From contig JAFCZJ010000068.1 of NCBI GenBank assembly GCA_019314375.1, positions 1 to 38,782 of the forward strand: a DNA stretch of 38,782 nt. Direction: 5' to 3'. Positions within the stretch are counted from its first letter, which is position 1. Each line of letters opens with the position of its first letter. Shown piece by piece: positions 17,831-25,943 of this stretch. The notes under the pieces were generated by a model. That model made no database searches. It was not told the DNA's origin and worked only from the letters and a program-made list of their open reading frames with translations. The translations under genes were made by a program, and so were the position numbers. Source of the DNA: Deltaproteobacteria bacterium (GTDB lineage: Bacteria > Myxococcota > B64-G9).

Positions 17831-18346
17831 TCAACGGCAGCGGCCGGTTTCCGGGTTCAAATCCCAGTCCTTCTCGCAGCTGCAAGTGCCGTCATCATTG
17901 CACTCGCCATGCAAGCTAGAGATCATGGGGTCATCATTGCAGAGCTGATCCGTCCCGGGAATACACGGCACCCAACAGACCGGGGCCGAACTGATGGGGC
18001 CGTCTTCGGACCCCGGATAGAGCTTGACGGTGGAACAGAAATAACCCGCACGACAGTCGCCGGCATCCTCGCAAACCCTGAGGCAAGTACCCGGCCGAGC
18101 GCTCAGCATCCGGGGGGCGCAAACCGCGCTGCTCGGGCATTCCGCGTCCTCCATGCAATCTCTCGACAAAAGACAATAACCCCCAGGCGCATTGAGATAA
18201 CACTCAAACTCCTCGCCGCAGTCATCGCCCACCTCACACGCTCGCCCGACCACGGGGCCTTCATCCGGATCATCCCCTTCGATGCCGTAGTCCACACAGG
18301 CGATCAGAAAACCCGCAACCAGTATCATCATCGACCTGCGCAACAT
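17831..18346 (-). CDS. Cys-rich lipoprotein
   Basis: 171 residues from the ATG at 18346, which has GGAGGT 5 nt upstream; the in-frame ATG at 18358 is upstream of that site. Lipobox LIAC (Cys17). The mature part holds about 18 cysteines in short loops (GDDCGEEFECYLNAPGGYCL, SRDCMEDAECPSSAVC, CEDAGDCRAGYFC), similar in style to the Cys-rich lipoproteins of Myxococcota, and ends with a Cys cluster (CNDDGTCSCEKDW). It is probably disulfide-stabilised in the envelope. It is first in the gene order before the C11 protease and the radical SAM gene and might be a substrate or partner of either; that is inference. Confidence 0.82.
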   Translation of the reverse strand: MLRRSMMILVAGFLIACVDYGIEGDDPDEGPVVGRACEVGDDCGEEFECYLNAPGGYCLLSRDCMEDAECPSSAVCAPRMLSARPGTCLRVCEDAGDCRAGYFCSTVKLYPGSEDGPISSAPVCWVPCIPGTDQLCNDDPMISSLHGECNDDGTCSCEKDWDLNPETGRCR

Positions 18347-18389
18347 GCCTACCTCCAAACATCAATCATGCAGAGTTTCCTTTTGACTC

Positions 18390-18408
18390 CGGCATTCTAT
18401 CGGCATTC
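18390..18408. repeat. 8-bp direct repeat in a divergent intergenic region
   Basis: CGGCATTC occurs at 18390-18397 and again at 18401-18408, an 11-bp period (one helical turn), inside the 123-bp gap between two divergent lipoprotein genes. The spacing fits a regulator binding on one face of the DNA. No convincing -35/-10 pair was found around it. Confidence 0.35.
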
Positions 18409-18469
18409 GCCGGTTTGCACCAGCACTTGGCCTTGGGTTAGTCTCGACAGCGCGAGAAGGAGCACGAAC

Positions 18470-19474
18470 ATGGGAAACAAGATACGACTCCACGCTTGTC
18501 TGTCCCTGGGCTTGGTTTTGGTTTTGGCCGCCTGCGGAACTTCCGGAAACGGATCTTTAGACGCCGGCACGGATGCAGGACAAGACGCCGGTCAAGACGC
18601 ATCCAGCGGTGCCGACCATGATCCGGTTCATGCCTTTTTGCTGAACGTGCCGGCCGGCACCTCTCTCTGCGGCGGGTTCGCCCAGGGCCGGGGCTGGGAG
18701 CTGGAGATGGCGCTATTGGGTCAAATCGAGCTTGCCCCCGGCGCTCACGTCTTTGCCCGACAGGCGGGTATTGAATCACGGGAGCTGGTATCGATCCTGC
18801 GCATGGGACCCGATGCCGAAGTTTTGCAAGCCACCGGCCAGCCAGGAGAACTGGAGACCATCGAGGAATCGACCGAGCGCTGGCGCTACCAATTCACCAA
18901 GCACTACACCTGGAACGCAGAACCAGTGCGCCTTGAGTTGCAGTTCGTCCTGTCCATGGTGGACCAGGCTTGGCCCGCCGAACTGACCCTGCCCCACATA
19001 AGCTGGCCTCATTCGGTCTCCGCCAAGGTTTACATCGGCGCGGGCCTGAGCGTGGACGACGAAATCCAGGCCTTCGGGCTCTGCGATTTGGGTGACAGCC
19101 AGCGAGAGATCTACACCGGTACCATCCTCGATGCATCCAGGTCCTTTACCATCACCTTGCAGCAAGGCCCCTGGTACGAGGGATGCATGGTCGCCGGCGA
19201 GACGGCCTGCCTCTTTTTCATCCAGGCCACGCTACAAGCCGGCGACTTCAGCCAGACCGTCACCGATCGCTTTCGACTAATCTATGCCGGCAACCACCAC
19301 AATTGGTTCGACGACCACCTGGTGCTGCTCGATCCGCCCCGTGATAACGAAGCCGCCTGGCTCATCTTAGAGCCCGATCACATGGGCAATCCCGGCCAAC
19401 TCACCATCATGGACTCAAGCTTCAACGAAATCGAGACCCACGAAATCACCGACTGGCAAATAGAAAGGCTCTAA
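18470..19474 (+). CDS. Lipoprotein, unknown function, with short DAG linker
   Basis: 334 residues from the ATG at 18470, chosen because AAGGAG lies 8 nt upstream and a lipobox LAAC (Cys22) follows; the open frame extends upstream to 17909 but that part is antisense to the Cys-rich lipoprotein gene. A short linker (DAGTDAGQDAGQDA) comes after the lipidated Cys. The rest is a soluble, beta-rich domain with scattered aromatic residues and four Cys (LCGGFAQGRGW, LCDLGDS, YEGCMVAGETACLFF). No family or active-site motif recognised. Likely envelope-located. Confidence 0.8.
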   Translation: MGNKIRLHACLSLGLVLVLAACGTSGNGSLDAGTDAGQDAGQDASSGADHDPVHAFLLNVPAGTSLCGGFAQGRGWELEMALLGQIELAPGAHVFARQAGIESRELVSILRMGPDAEVLQATGQPGELETIEESTERWRYQFTKHYTWNAEPVRLELQFVLSMVDQAWPAELTLPHISWPHSVSAKVYIGAGLSVDDEIQAFGLCDLGDSQREIYTGTILDASRSFTITLQQGPWYEGCMVAGETACLFFIQATLQAGDFSQTVTDRFRLIYAGNHHNWFDDHLVLLDPPRDNEAAWLILEPDHMGNPGQLTIMDSSFNEIETHEITDWQIERL

Positions 19475-19476
19475 CA

Positions 19477-19497
19477 CTGCGCAGTCAAGCAGCGCAG
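19477..19497. terminator. Hairpin just after the lipoprotein stop
   Basis: CTGCGC (19477-19482) pairs with GCGCAG (19492-19497) around a 9-nt loop, 3 bp after the TAA. A nested palindrome ACTGCGCAGT starts one base earlier. There is no T-tract, so termination is only a guess. Confidence 0.35.
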
Positions 19498-19503
19498 CAT
19501 AAC

Positions 19504-19542
19504 GTGGCACTAACGAATCAATAAACGATTCGTAAATGCCAC
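19504..19542 (+). promoter_or_regulatory. Long two-stem hairpin upstream of the HEAT-like lipoprotein gene
   Basis: GTGGCA (19504-19509) pairs with TGCCAC (19537-19542), and inside it ACGAATC (19513-19519) pairs with GATTCGT (19527-19533), with 3-nt internal bulges and a 7-nt AT-rich loop. It ends about 10 bp before the GGAGG ribosome site (19553-19557). It could be a terminator for the upstream gene, a protein-binding operator or a leader RNA element. Confidence 0.45.
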
Positions 19543-19564
19543 TAACAGTTCCGGAGGACTACCG

Positions 19565-20815
19565 ATGCGCAAATTGGTTTGGATACTGTCTCTGACGGTT
19601 TTGGCTGCTGGTCTGGTATTGGGCGGCTGTGGCCGCAAGCCCTGGTATCGCTATTACGGCATGGACGAAGAACAACAAACCCGTTCGACCGACAACATGG
19701 ACAAAATGCTCAAGGCCATGAAGGACGGCTGGTGCGAGGGCGCGGAAGCCTTGGGCAATTTGCGCGGCAAGGCCATCGAGATCCTGCCCGAAATTGAAGA
19801 GGCCGTCGCCAACAACACTTGCTACGAGGCGGGCATCAAGGCCATCGGCCGCATCAAGCCCGGCGGCCCGGAGGCCATGCGCGCCATGCTCAAGGCGGGG
19901 CAAAACGGCCACTGCGGTGCCTTGGGAGATCTAGGCAAAAAAGGAGCCAAGGCCAAGGACCTGGCCCCGGAGATCTTTGTCATCGTCGACTCGGGCGAAT
20001 GCTATCTGGAGGCATTCAAGGCCGCTCGACAACTGGCCCCGGAATCGGAGAAGCTCTTGGCGTCTGCATTCCGCGTCATCGAGCGCACCGAGGTCAGCAA
20101 GCTCAAAGCATGGAGTTCCTTGCGATCGCGAACCGAGGCCCTGGACGAAGACTACGTGGCCCCCCTCAAGCGGGTGGTGGCCAAGCACAAAGACCAGGCT
20201 GTAAAAGAACTTGTGAGCCTGATGGGCAACGAGCGTTGGGAATCCCGTTACTGCGCCGCCCGCCTGCTGGCCACCACGAAAAGCCGGGATGACAAGGTCA
20301 TCGCGGCCATCGACCAGGCCCAAAAAGACGAAAACGAGGACGTACGCAAAGCAGCCGAGCAAGCCTATCGAAAACTCAAGTTTACCGACATCGCGGCCGC
20401 CGAGAAGATTACGGTGGTCCTCTATCTGCTCGATCAAGGTGGCCAGCTGACCCCATCGGCATTGGAACAACTGACCGACTACCTGCACGCCCAGATGGCC
20501 TCTCAAGCCGGTTTCAGCGTCATCCCGCAAGCGCAGCTCCGCAAAGAACTCAAAGGCCAGAAAGTCGAAAGCTTCAAGGCCGGATTCGATGAAAGCACCC
20601 AACTCGAGCTGGGCAAAGCCATGGCGGCGCAAAAGTCAATCGTGGTCAAGCTTCTGAAGATGGAGGCCGGTTGCTCGATCACGGGCACGGTCTTTGATCT
20701 GACCAAGGAGACCACGGAAAAAGCCGCCACGGCAGATGCCAAATGCACGAGCGAAGGATTCAAAATAGGGATGAAGGAAATTTCAGAAAAACTGGCCCAG
20801 GGGGCCTTGAAATAA
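19565..20815 (+). CDS. Lipoprotein with HEAT-like helical repeats
   Basis: 416 residues, GGAGG 7 nt before the ATG. Lipobox LGGC (Cys22). From about 45 to 290 the sequence is a series of helical pairs typical of HEAT repeats (EALGNLRGKAIEILPEIEEAV, KAIGRIKPGGPEAMRAMLKAG, ALGDLGKKGAKAKDLAPEIF, AARLLATTKSRDDKVIAAIDQA). The last 130 residues form an alpha/beta domain that starts with a strand (KITVVLYLLDQGGQL) and contains PSALEQLTDYLHAQMASQ, similar in outline to periplasmic DUF-type domains that handle small proteins. HEAT arrays generally bind other proteins. A scaffold role in the envelope is inference. It ends 9 bp before the convergent Bax-inhibitor gene. Confidence 0.82.
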   Translation: MRKLVWILSLTVLAAGLVLGGCGRKPWYRYYGMDEEQQTRSTDNMDKMLKAMKDGWCEGAEALGNLRGKAIEILPEIEEAVANNTCYEAGIKAIGRIKPGGPEAMRAMLKAGQNGHCGALGDLGKKGAKAKDLAPEIFVIVDSGECYLEAFKAARQLAPESEKLLASAFRVIERTEVSKLKAWSSLRSRTEALDEDYVAPLKRVVAKHKDQAVKELVSLMGNERWESRYCAARLLATTKSRDDKVIAAIDQAQKDENEDVRKAAEQAYRKLKFTDIAAAEKITVVLYLLDQGGQLTPSALEQLTDYLHAQMASQAGFSVIPQAQLRKELKGQKVESFKAGFDESTQLELGKAMAAQKSIVVKLLKMEAGCSITGTVFDLTKETTEKAATADAKCTSEGFKIGMKEISEKLAQGALK

Positions 20816-20824
20816 AGCGCCCAG

Positions 20825-21547
20825 CTATCTGCGATTCAAAACCATCAGCAAGCGCAGCACATACCAAAACATCAAAGCCACCGCGGCAAAAAGGGCCAAG
20901 GAAGCAGCCACGTGCTGATTGGTGCCGTAATGCTTCATGACCGCCGAGGTGTAGTAAAGAATGTAGCCGGCGGCCAATGCAATCATGGCCCCAGAGAAAA
21001 ACACACCCAATTCAAAACCGAAGAGAATCGCCACCACGATGATGCCCATGGCCACGAATCCACCCACGGTCAGGATCGTGCGCATGAAGGAAAAATCCTT
21101 GCGCGTAATGAAAACCGTGGCGGTCAAACCCACGAACAAGCCCAGGGTCATCCAGATGGCCGTGGGCAGGACATCCGGCGAGGTATAAAACGTAGCCACG
21201 TAAAGCAAGGGCACGAAGATGATCGACTCGGCCACCACGTAGACCGCCAAGCCCAAGTAAGCCATGCCCGGCGTCTCCGCCCGACGGGCCCAACGATCGG
21301 CGATATAGCCGACGAACATGAACAAGCCCAGCACAATAAGCCAGCTATATTGATTGCCCAGCATAACCCGCACCAAATTCTCGGTGGTGGGCAGCATGGG
21401 GCCGAAATACAAAAGCTCAAGACCCGCGAACACGGCGATTGCACCCGCCAGGTGCATGTAGGTCCTGCGAATAAACGCCGCTCGGTCCGTCTCACTGGCC
21501 AAAGCCACCGCATGGGGTGCCATCTCAACATGTCGTCCAAAAGCCAT
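20825..21547 (-). CDS. Bax inhibitor-1 (BI-1)/YccA family membrane protein
   Basis: 240 residues from the ATG at 21547, the third of three consecutive ATG codons and the one best spaced (7 nt) from AAGGAG; a frame extension to 21616 is less likely. Seven hydrophobic segments are visible (from HLAGAIAVFAGLELLYFGPML to ASLALFAAVALMFWYVLRLLMVL), the usual BI-1 count. The conserved C-terminal membrane pattern (ALAAGYILYYTSAVMKHY) fits the Bax1-I family. The family comprises inner-membrane pH-dependent calcium leak channels or related proteins. It lies 84 bp after the end of the subtilisin-like gene on the same strand and may be the last gene of that unit. Confidence 0.92.
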   Translation of the reverse strand: MAFGRHVEMAPHAVALASETDRAAFIRRTYMHLAGAIAVFAGLELLYFGPMLPTTENLVRVMLGNQYSWLIVLGLFMFVGYIADRWARRAETPGMAYLGLAVYVVAESIIFVPLLYVATFYTSPDVLPTAIWMTLGLFVGLTATVFITRKDFSFMRTILTVGGFVAMGIIVVAILFGFELGVFFSGAMIALAAGYILYYTSAVMKHYGTNQHVAASLALFAAVALMFWYVLRLLMVLNRR

Positions 21548-21631
21548 CATCATTCTCCTTAAGGAATCGTTCTGCCAAACCATGCCACAGGGTTTATCGT
21601 ATCCACAAGCGCTCAAAGAGCTCTCTGTCTT

Positions 21632-24415
21632 CTAATCCCACCGGCGCAAACCCAAAAACAAGCCCGCAAAGAGGAGCAAGCCGGAAAAACCTCGACCTCC
21701 CGTAGCCGTGCAGCCGCAGCCCTCTCCATCGCCGTCGCCGTCACAGTCTTGCCCATCCTGGCATTGCCCGTCGACGCACATGCCCCAACAAAGACCACCC
21801 GCGTCGCAGGCCGCGCCATCCGGTAAGGTCTCGTTCACACAGCCATCGTCGACGGTGCAATGGTCCGCCGTGCAAGGATTGCCGTCGTCGCATTGCGGGT
21901 CTTCGCTACAGCGACAGGCATCATCGAACTCATCGCTCAAGCCGTCGCAATCGTTATCCAGCCCATCGCCGCAGGAGGCCGTGCCTCGTGGGCCCTCCAC
22001 CGCGCCATGGTGTACCGTCTCGTCATCCGGCGCACAATCGGTGGCATCCGGGTCCCCGTCCCCATCCCGATCGCAGCTTCCGCAATAGCCGTCTTCCTGG
22101 CAGCAACCCTCGTCGCAGCCGGCCGTGGCGCAGTCTTCGATCACGTCAAGCAGCACAAGTCGGCGGCTCTGCATGCCCTCGGGATCCGTGGCCCGCACCA
22201 CCACAGGCAGCAAGCCGGGGGCCATCGGGGTAAAGACCAGGCTTCGCCCCAAACTGTCCGCCTCCTCATAAACCCGGTCATAGCCCACATCCCAGGCCAC
22301 CAAGACCTGCTCTGCCTGCCCATCGGCGTCACTGACTTGCACCGTCAACTCAGCCTGCCTTCCGGTCACCAGGGGCAAGGCCGACTGCAATTCCACGTTC
22401 GGTGCCTGACCCCAATCAGGCAAATCGGCCAAAAGGGCCGAGGCCGGTCGGACCTTGCCATGGCCGTATTGCTCATTGGGAACGGAACCCGTGTAGTCAT
22501 CTTGCAAGGCCCCATCGAACAAGGCCTGGCTTACGTCCTCGTAGCCCCATTCCGGGTTGACCGACAGCAGCAAGGCCGCCGATCCGGCCACATGGGGCAG
22601 AGACCCGGATGTGCCACCGAAAGAGCCGTAGCGGCCATGCTGGTCGCCGTTGGAGGAAGGCGCGTAAGGGTCATCAGGGGCGGAAATGTCCACCACCTGG
22701 AGCCCATCAATGCGAGGGCCCATGCCGGAATAGTGACGCCATTCGCCGCGGGCACCCCAGCCCCAGTCCGAAAAATCGTGGTTGCCGCCATAAGCACCCA
22801 CGCCGATCACCTGGTCAGCCGTGGCGGGAGACAGGGCGCTCCCGGCATTGGTCAGGGCCTGAGTCCAGCTGACGCCCTTGCCCCAACCCGCGGCGTCATC
22901 AAAGAGGATGCCACGAATTCGCTCCAGGTTCTCTTTGACGTCGAACTCCAATCGGAGTGTCGTCTCGGGCAGAAAGGAACCATTCAATGGGGACAACTGC
23001 AAAAGAACCCGGGCGTTGCCTCGGCTGCTGGTCTCACTCCATGACTGCACGAAAATACCATCAACGATGCCCTCGTCGTAGTAAGACCCGGTGTCCAACT
23101 CAGCACGGGTACCCGACTGCCCCAGCACCGCCAAATCGATTCGGTCCCGCGCTCCGGACCAGCTCAAGTTGACCCAAGCGACTCCATAGGAATAGGTATC
23201 GTGATCATCTGTGCTCAGGGCCACCGAGTGGACTCCGATCGAGGCCGACTGAATCTCCATGCAATGATCGGCCGAAGCCAGATTGCCGGCGGCCGCCACG
23301 GTTACAACGCCCTGGTCCGCAGCATTGGAGATGGCCACGTCAATATTGGAGGAGCCATCTTGCAACTCGGTTGGCAAACCAAACTCGTAGAACTGAATAT
23401 CCGCGCCCTGCTGCAAAGCAAAGGCCACACCGGACACCAGGTCCTCAACATTGACCAACAACAGATCGGCCTCAGGAGCGATGCCCGTGTAGCGACGGAG
23501 GCCAGGCCAGCCCGCGGCGGCCACGCCCACCGCCCCCGTGCCGTGGCTGGGATCAAAACTGGAGACGGGATAGGAAGATAAATCCACACCACGGGTGTAG
23601 GTATGAACCGGCCGACCGGAAACATCCACGCGCAGAGCCTGCACCTTGCTGGTCCGCAGGCGGATCAATCGTTCACCCACATCGACGCTGTCATCGAACC
23701 CGGCTCCATAGTCCCTGCGAGCGTTGCCATTGTCGTCCACATATAACCAGTCCACATCCGGCTGATAACCCGGCAGCTTGAAATCCATCTCCCCCGTGTA
23801 CATGTCGTCACGTACGCCCTCGAGGAGCGAAAGCACGGATTCAAAAGTCCCGTCTCCATCAAGATCCACGCCGTCACCAGCTCCAGCCCGGCCGTCCCCA
23901 TCGCGGTCGACGAAGTCCACCAGGCCACCGTCGGGTCGAAAAAAATCCGGATGAAAAATATCCCAGCCACCCTCCAGGTCTGCGATCAGCACGCCCTGCC
24001 CCATCGCCGCGGGATTGCCCGGTGGCGGCGTCCAGCGCCGGTTGGCACCGATCTCCGCGGCGGTTTGGTTCAAAGGACGAATCAACACCATGGGCACGGC
24101 CGGCTCAATGCGCTCAACACCCTCCAATGCGGCCAAAGCCAACAGGCGCTCCTGCGCAAGCCAAATGCTGACCACGGGGCCCACAACGGCCGGACGCCCC
24201 GGAGCCGTTTCCACCACAACCGCCCCAAGGGCTTCGAGCGCAGCTCGATCCGCCGAAGAAACCGCAGCCTTAAAGCGAACCGTGACTCGCAGCGGATCTT
24301 CCCCCGCACTCTTTACGGCCTGGGGCGGGTCAAGCAGCAGAGGAGATAGGATTTCGGCACCCAAAGAACCCACACCGGAAAAAACGACCAGCAGACAACA
24401 AATTGCTTTTATCAT
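21632..24415 (-). CDS. Subtilisin-like S8 serine protease with MopE-like and MYXO-CTERM ends
   Basis: 927 residues with a signal peptide (about 1-20). The S8 triad is visible: Asp146 in VLIADLEGG, His291 in SHGTGAVG, Ser603 in FGGTSGSLPHVAG, with Asn378 (AAAGN) as the oxyanion residue. Between His and Ser lies a beta insertion of about 300 residues. After the catalytic domain come a beta-sandwich (about 680-765), a Cys/Asp-rich stretch with DRDGDGDPDATDC and GDGLDNDCDGLSDEFDDAC, as in the MopE-like metal-binding family, and a MYXO-CTERM tail (GCGC, hydrophobic helix, RRWD). It is thus a surface-displayed protease. Its start overlaps the stop of the preceding lipoprotein gene by 4 bp (ATGA), indicating translational coupling. 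Confidence 0.93.
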   Translation of the reverse strand: MIKAICCLLVVFSGVGSLGAEILSPLLLDPPQAVKSAGEDPLRVTVRFKAAVSSADRAALEALGAVVVETAPGRPAVVGPVVSIWLAQERLLALAALEGVERIEPAVPMVLIRPLNQTAAEIGANRRWTPPPGNPAAMGQGVLIADLEGGWDIFHPDFFRPDGGLVDFVDRDGDGRAGAGDGVDLDGDGTFESVLSLLEGVRDDMYTGEMDFKLPGYQPDVDWLYVDDNGNARRDYGAGFDDSVDVGERLIRLRTSKVQALRVDVSGRPVHTYTRGVDLSSYPVSSFDPSHGTGAVGVAAAGWPGLRRYTGIAPEADLLLVNVEDLVSGVAFALQQGADIQFYEFGLPTELQDGSSNIDVAISNAADQGVVTVAAAGNLASADHCMEIQSASIGVHSVALSTDDHDTYSYGVAWVNLSWSGARDRIDLAVLGQSGTRAELDTGSYYDEGIVDGIFVQSWSETSSRGNARVLLQLSPLNGSFLPETTLRLEFDVKENLERIRGILFDDAAGWGKGVSWTQALTNAGSALSPATADQVIGVGAYGGNHDFSDWGWGARGEWRHYSGMGPRIDGLQVVDISAPDDPYAPSSNGDQHGRYGSFGGTSGSLPHVAGSAALLLSVNPEWGYEDVSQALFDGALQDDYTGSVPNEQYGHGKVRPASALLADLPDWGQAPNVELQSALPLVTGRQAELTVQVSDADGQAEQVLVAWDVGYDRVYEEADSLGRSLVFTPMAPGLLPVVVRATDPEGMQSRRLVLLDVIEDCATAGCDEGCCQEDGYCGSCDRDGDGDPDATDCAPDDETVHHGAVEGPRGTASCGDGLDNDCDGLSDEFDDACRCSEDPQCDDGNPCTADHCTVDDGCVNETLPDGAACDAGGLCWGMCVDGQCQDGQDCDGDGDGEGCGCTATGGRGFSGLLLFAGLFLGLRRWD

Positions 24416-25500
24416 TTCTGCTCACCACTCAGGCCCTTCGGCACTTTCTTCAATGGTGTAATTTTCACGTTCATGCTGCTTGCAAAATCCATCACACCTC
24501 GACCCGACCGACTGAATCGCCCCCTGAAGGAATGCCAGGAGCCCAAAGTCGCATCAAAAACACCGCGCCCCTTGAAGACGGTCGTGAAAGTCTGGGGAAT
24601 GGGGTTGGGACTCAGCTTCATCCACTTGCCGCGAATCTTGACGCGAATGTTGTAACGCAAATGCGCCAACACCCGGCCATCCTTCTCTTCCAGCTTCACC
24701 AACTTGACCACCACCTTTTCATCGACCTTGTCTTTTTGAAGCATCAGGTCGGTGACGTGGCGTAGCTGGAAGGACCATTCGTCCCCGACCTTCACCCGCT
24801 CAGGCGGCATTTCCAAAAGGATCGTATGCAGGGTCAGATCCCCTTCTACCGAGGTCTCCAAAGCCACACCCCGGTCCTGGATGCCATCCGCTGAAATGGA
24901 GGTGATCTCAAAGGGAGTGTCCACCGAGATGACGGCCCCGCTTTTGGCGATCTCGGCTGAGACCACGGGCTTGGACACCAGATCATTAATGGCCGCGTCG
25001 AGCTTTTTGTTTTTCGGCAGGCGTTTTCGAAAGGCGGGACCCAGGTAGTAGTCCATGGCCAGGCTGCCATAGGTTGCATCTTTTCGCCGGAGAATTCCGA
25101 ACAAGTCCAACTTGCCCCCACGCTGGTTGCGGTCGTTAATATACCGCCGCGCTTTGCCGCTCAGTTTGGTTTGCCGCTTCGGATCAAAGCGAAAGCGACG
25201 ATTTCCTTTTTTGCTGGGCGAAAAACGCACGCGAAAAGCCCGGGCCTTTTCTTCCTCGGCGAGAATCCATCGCAGGCGAACCGCGTCATCCAGGACCACC
25301 TGGCCTTCATCGGCTTTCTTTTGGGCCATCCGAGAAGCGGCCTCAGGCGTCGGATTCAAGGCCTCCATCTTGTCGAAGTCGGCCGGGGGCATGGGCAAAG
25401 GCGGATCCTCGCAGGACAGCAAGCCCGCCCAGGCCACAACCACAAGGGCGCACGCAAAAATGGAAACAACACCTTGTCCGCCACGAGATGTGCTATCCAT
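24412..25500 (-). CDS. Lipoprotein co-transcribed with the S8 protease, unknown function
   Basis: 362 residues. GGAGGT lies 5 nt before the ATG; the N-terminus is long, with lipobox LLSC (Cys30). The mature part is rich in Lys/Arg and beta strands (ALETSVEGDLTLHTILLEMPPERVKVGDEWSFQL), and the closing part (VFDATLGSWHSFRGRFSRSGRGVMDF) has a repeated Ser/Arg/Gly pattern. It resembles DUF6263-like exported proteins only loosely; no family is claimed. Because it overlaps the protease start, it could be a partner, chaperone or inhibitor of that enzyme; this is inference. Confidence 0.8.
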   Translation of the reverse strand: MDSTSRGGQGVVSIFACALVVVAWAGLLSCEDPPLPMPPADFDKMEALNPTPEAASRMAQKKADEGQVVLDDAVRLRWILAEEEKARAFRVRFSPSKKGNRRFRFDPKRQTKLSGKARRYINDRNQRGGKLDLFGILRRKDATYGSLAMDYYLGPAFRKRLPKNKKLDAAINDLVSKPVVSAEIAKSGAVISVDTPFEITSISADGIQDRGVALETSVEGDLTLHTILLEMPPERVKVGDEWSFQLRHVTDLMLQKDKVDEKVVVKLVKLEEKDGRVLAHLRYNIRVKIRGKWMKLSPNPIPQTFTTVFKGRGVFDATLGSWHSFRGRFSRSGRGVMDFASSMNVKITPLKKVPKGLSGEQK

Positions 25501-25529
25501 ACTCTACCTCCCCTTGTCTCTCATTACGC

Positions 25530-25943
25530 TCAGCCGGCCGCCTCGGCGGGGGCCTCCGAGGCCGATACTCGCAGGGTTTCGTAGCGCTTCAATTCCACTT
25601 GCCCCGCGGGTGCCCCTCGAGACTTGCGTACATTCCTGCGCTGCGTGTAGTGCACGTCCACGCGCCCCCCTCCCCGATTTTTGCTGTGGGCCACAGCCAA
25701 GGCCGCCGCCTCACGCAGGGTCTTTTTGGGCAAACGAGCCAGTCTGTCCGGGTTCCGCACAACCACATGGGTGCCTGAAGTAGCGGCCACATGCATCCAA
25801 AAATCATCCTGCTCCGCCACGCGAAAGGTCAAAAGATCGTTATCCGAAGCCGAGCGCCCCACCAGGATGGTAAAACCCTCACTGGAGGTGAAAGCGCGGG
25901 CCACATCCTCGGCCGTCACCGGTGCGGGCTCACGCCGGCTCAT
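25530..25943 (-). CDS. Standalone NFACT-R domain protein
   Basis: 137 residues from the ATG at 25943, with AAGGAGG 7 nt upstream. The sequence SSEGFTILVGRSASDNDLLTFRVA, then DDFWMHVAATSGTHVVVRNP, matches the NFACT-R (RqcH/FbpA C-terminal, DUF814) fold; the middle SKNRGGGRVDVHYTQRRNVRK segment is also family-like. In RqcH and relatives this domain works with ribosomal/tRNA binding and fibronectin-binding variants exist; here it stands alone without the NFACT-N and helical parts. Its start overlaps the CysZ-like gene end by 14 bp, so the two genes are co-transcribed. Confidence 0.88.
   Translation of the reverse strand: MSRREPAPVTAEDVARAFTSSEGFTILVGRSASDNDLLTFRVAEQDDFWMHVAATSGTHVVVRNPDRLARLPKKTLREAAALAVAHSKNRGGGRVDVHYTQRRNVRKSRGAPAGQVELKRYETLRVSASEAPAEAAG

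Noticed and set aside
17909-18469. Upstream extension of the lipoprotein at 18470
   Set aside because: The extra 187 residues are antisense to the Cys-rich lipoprotein gene; a strong ribosome site and lipobox follow the internal ATG.
21860-23044. Plus-strand frame of 394 residues opposite the S8 protease
   Set aside because: Antisense to a gene with a complete catalytic triad; no ribosome site or recognisable domain.
552-24415. A dedicated polysaccharide utilisation locus across the left half
   Set aside because: No SusC/SusD-like pair, sugar transporter or sugar kinase is visible; the carbohydrate-related genes are scattered among unrelated ones.
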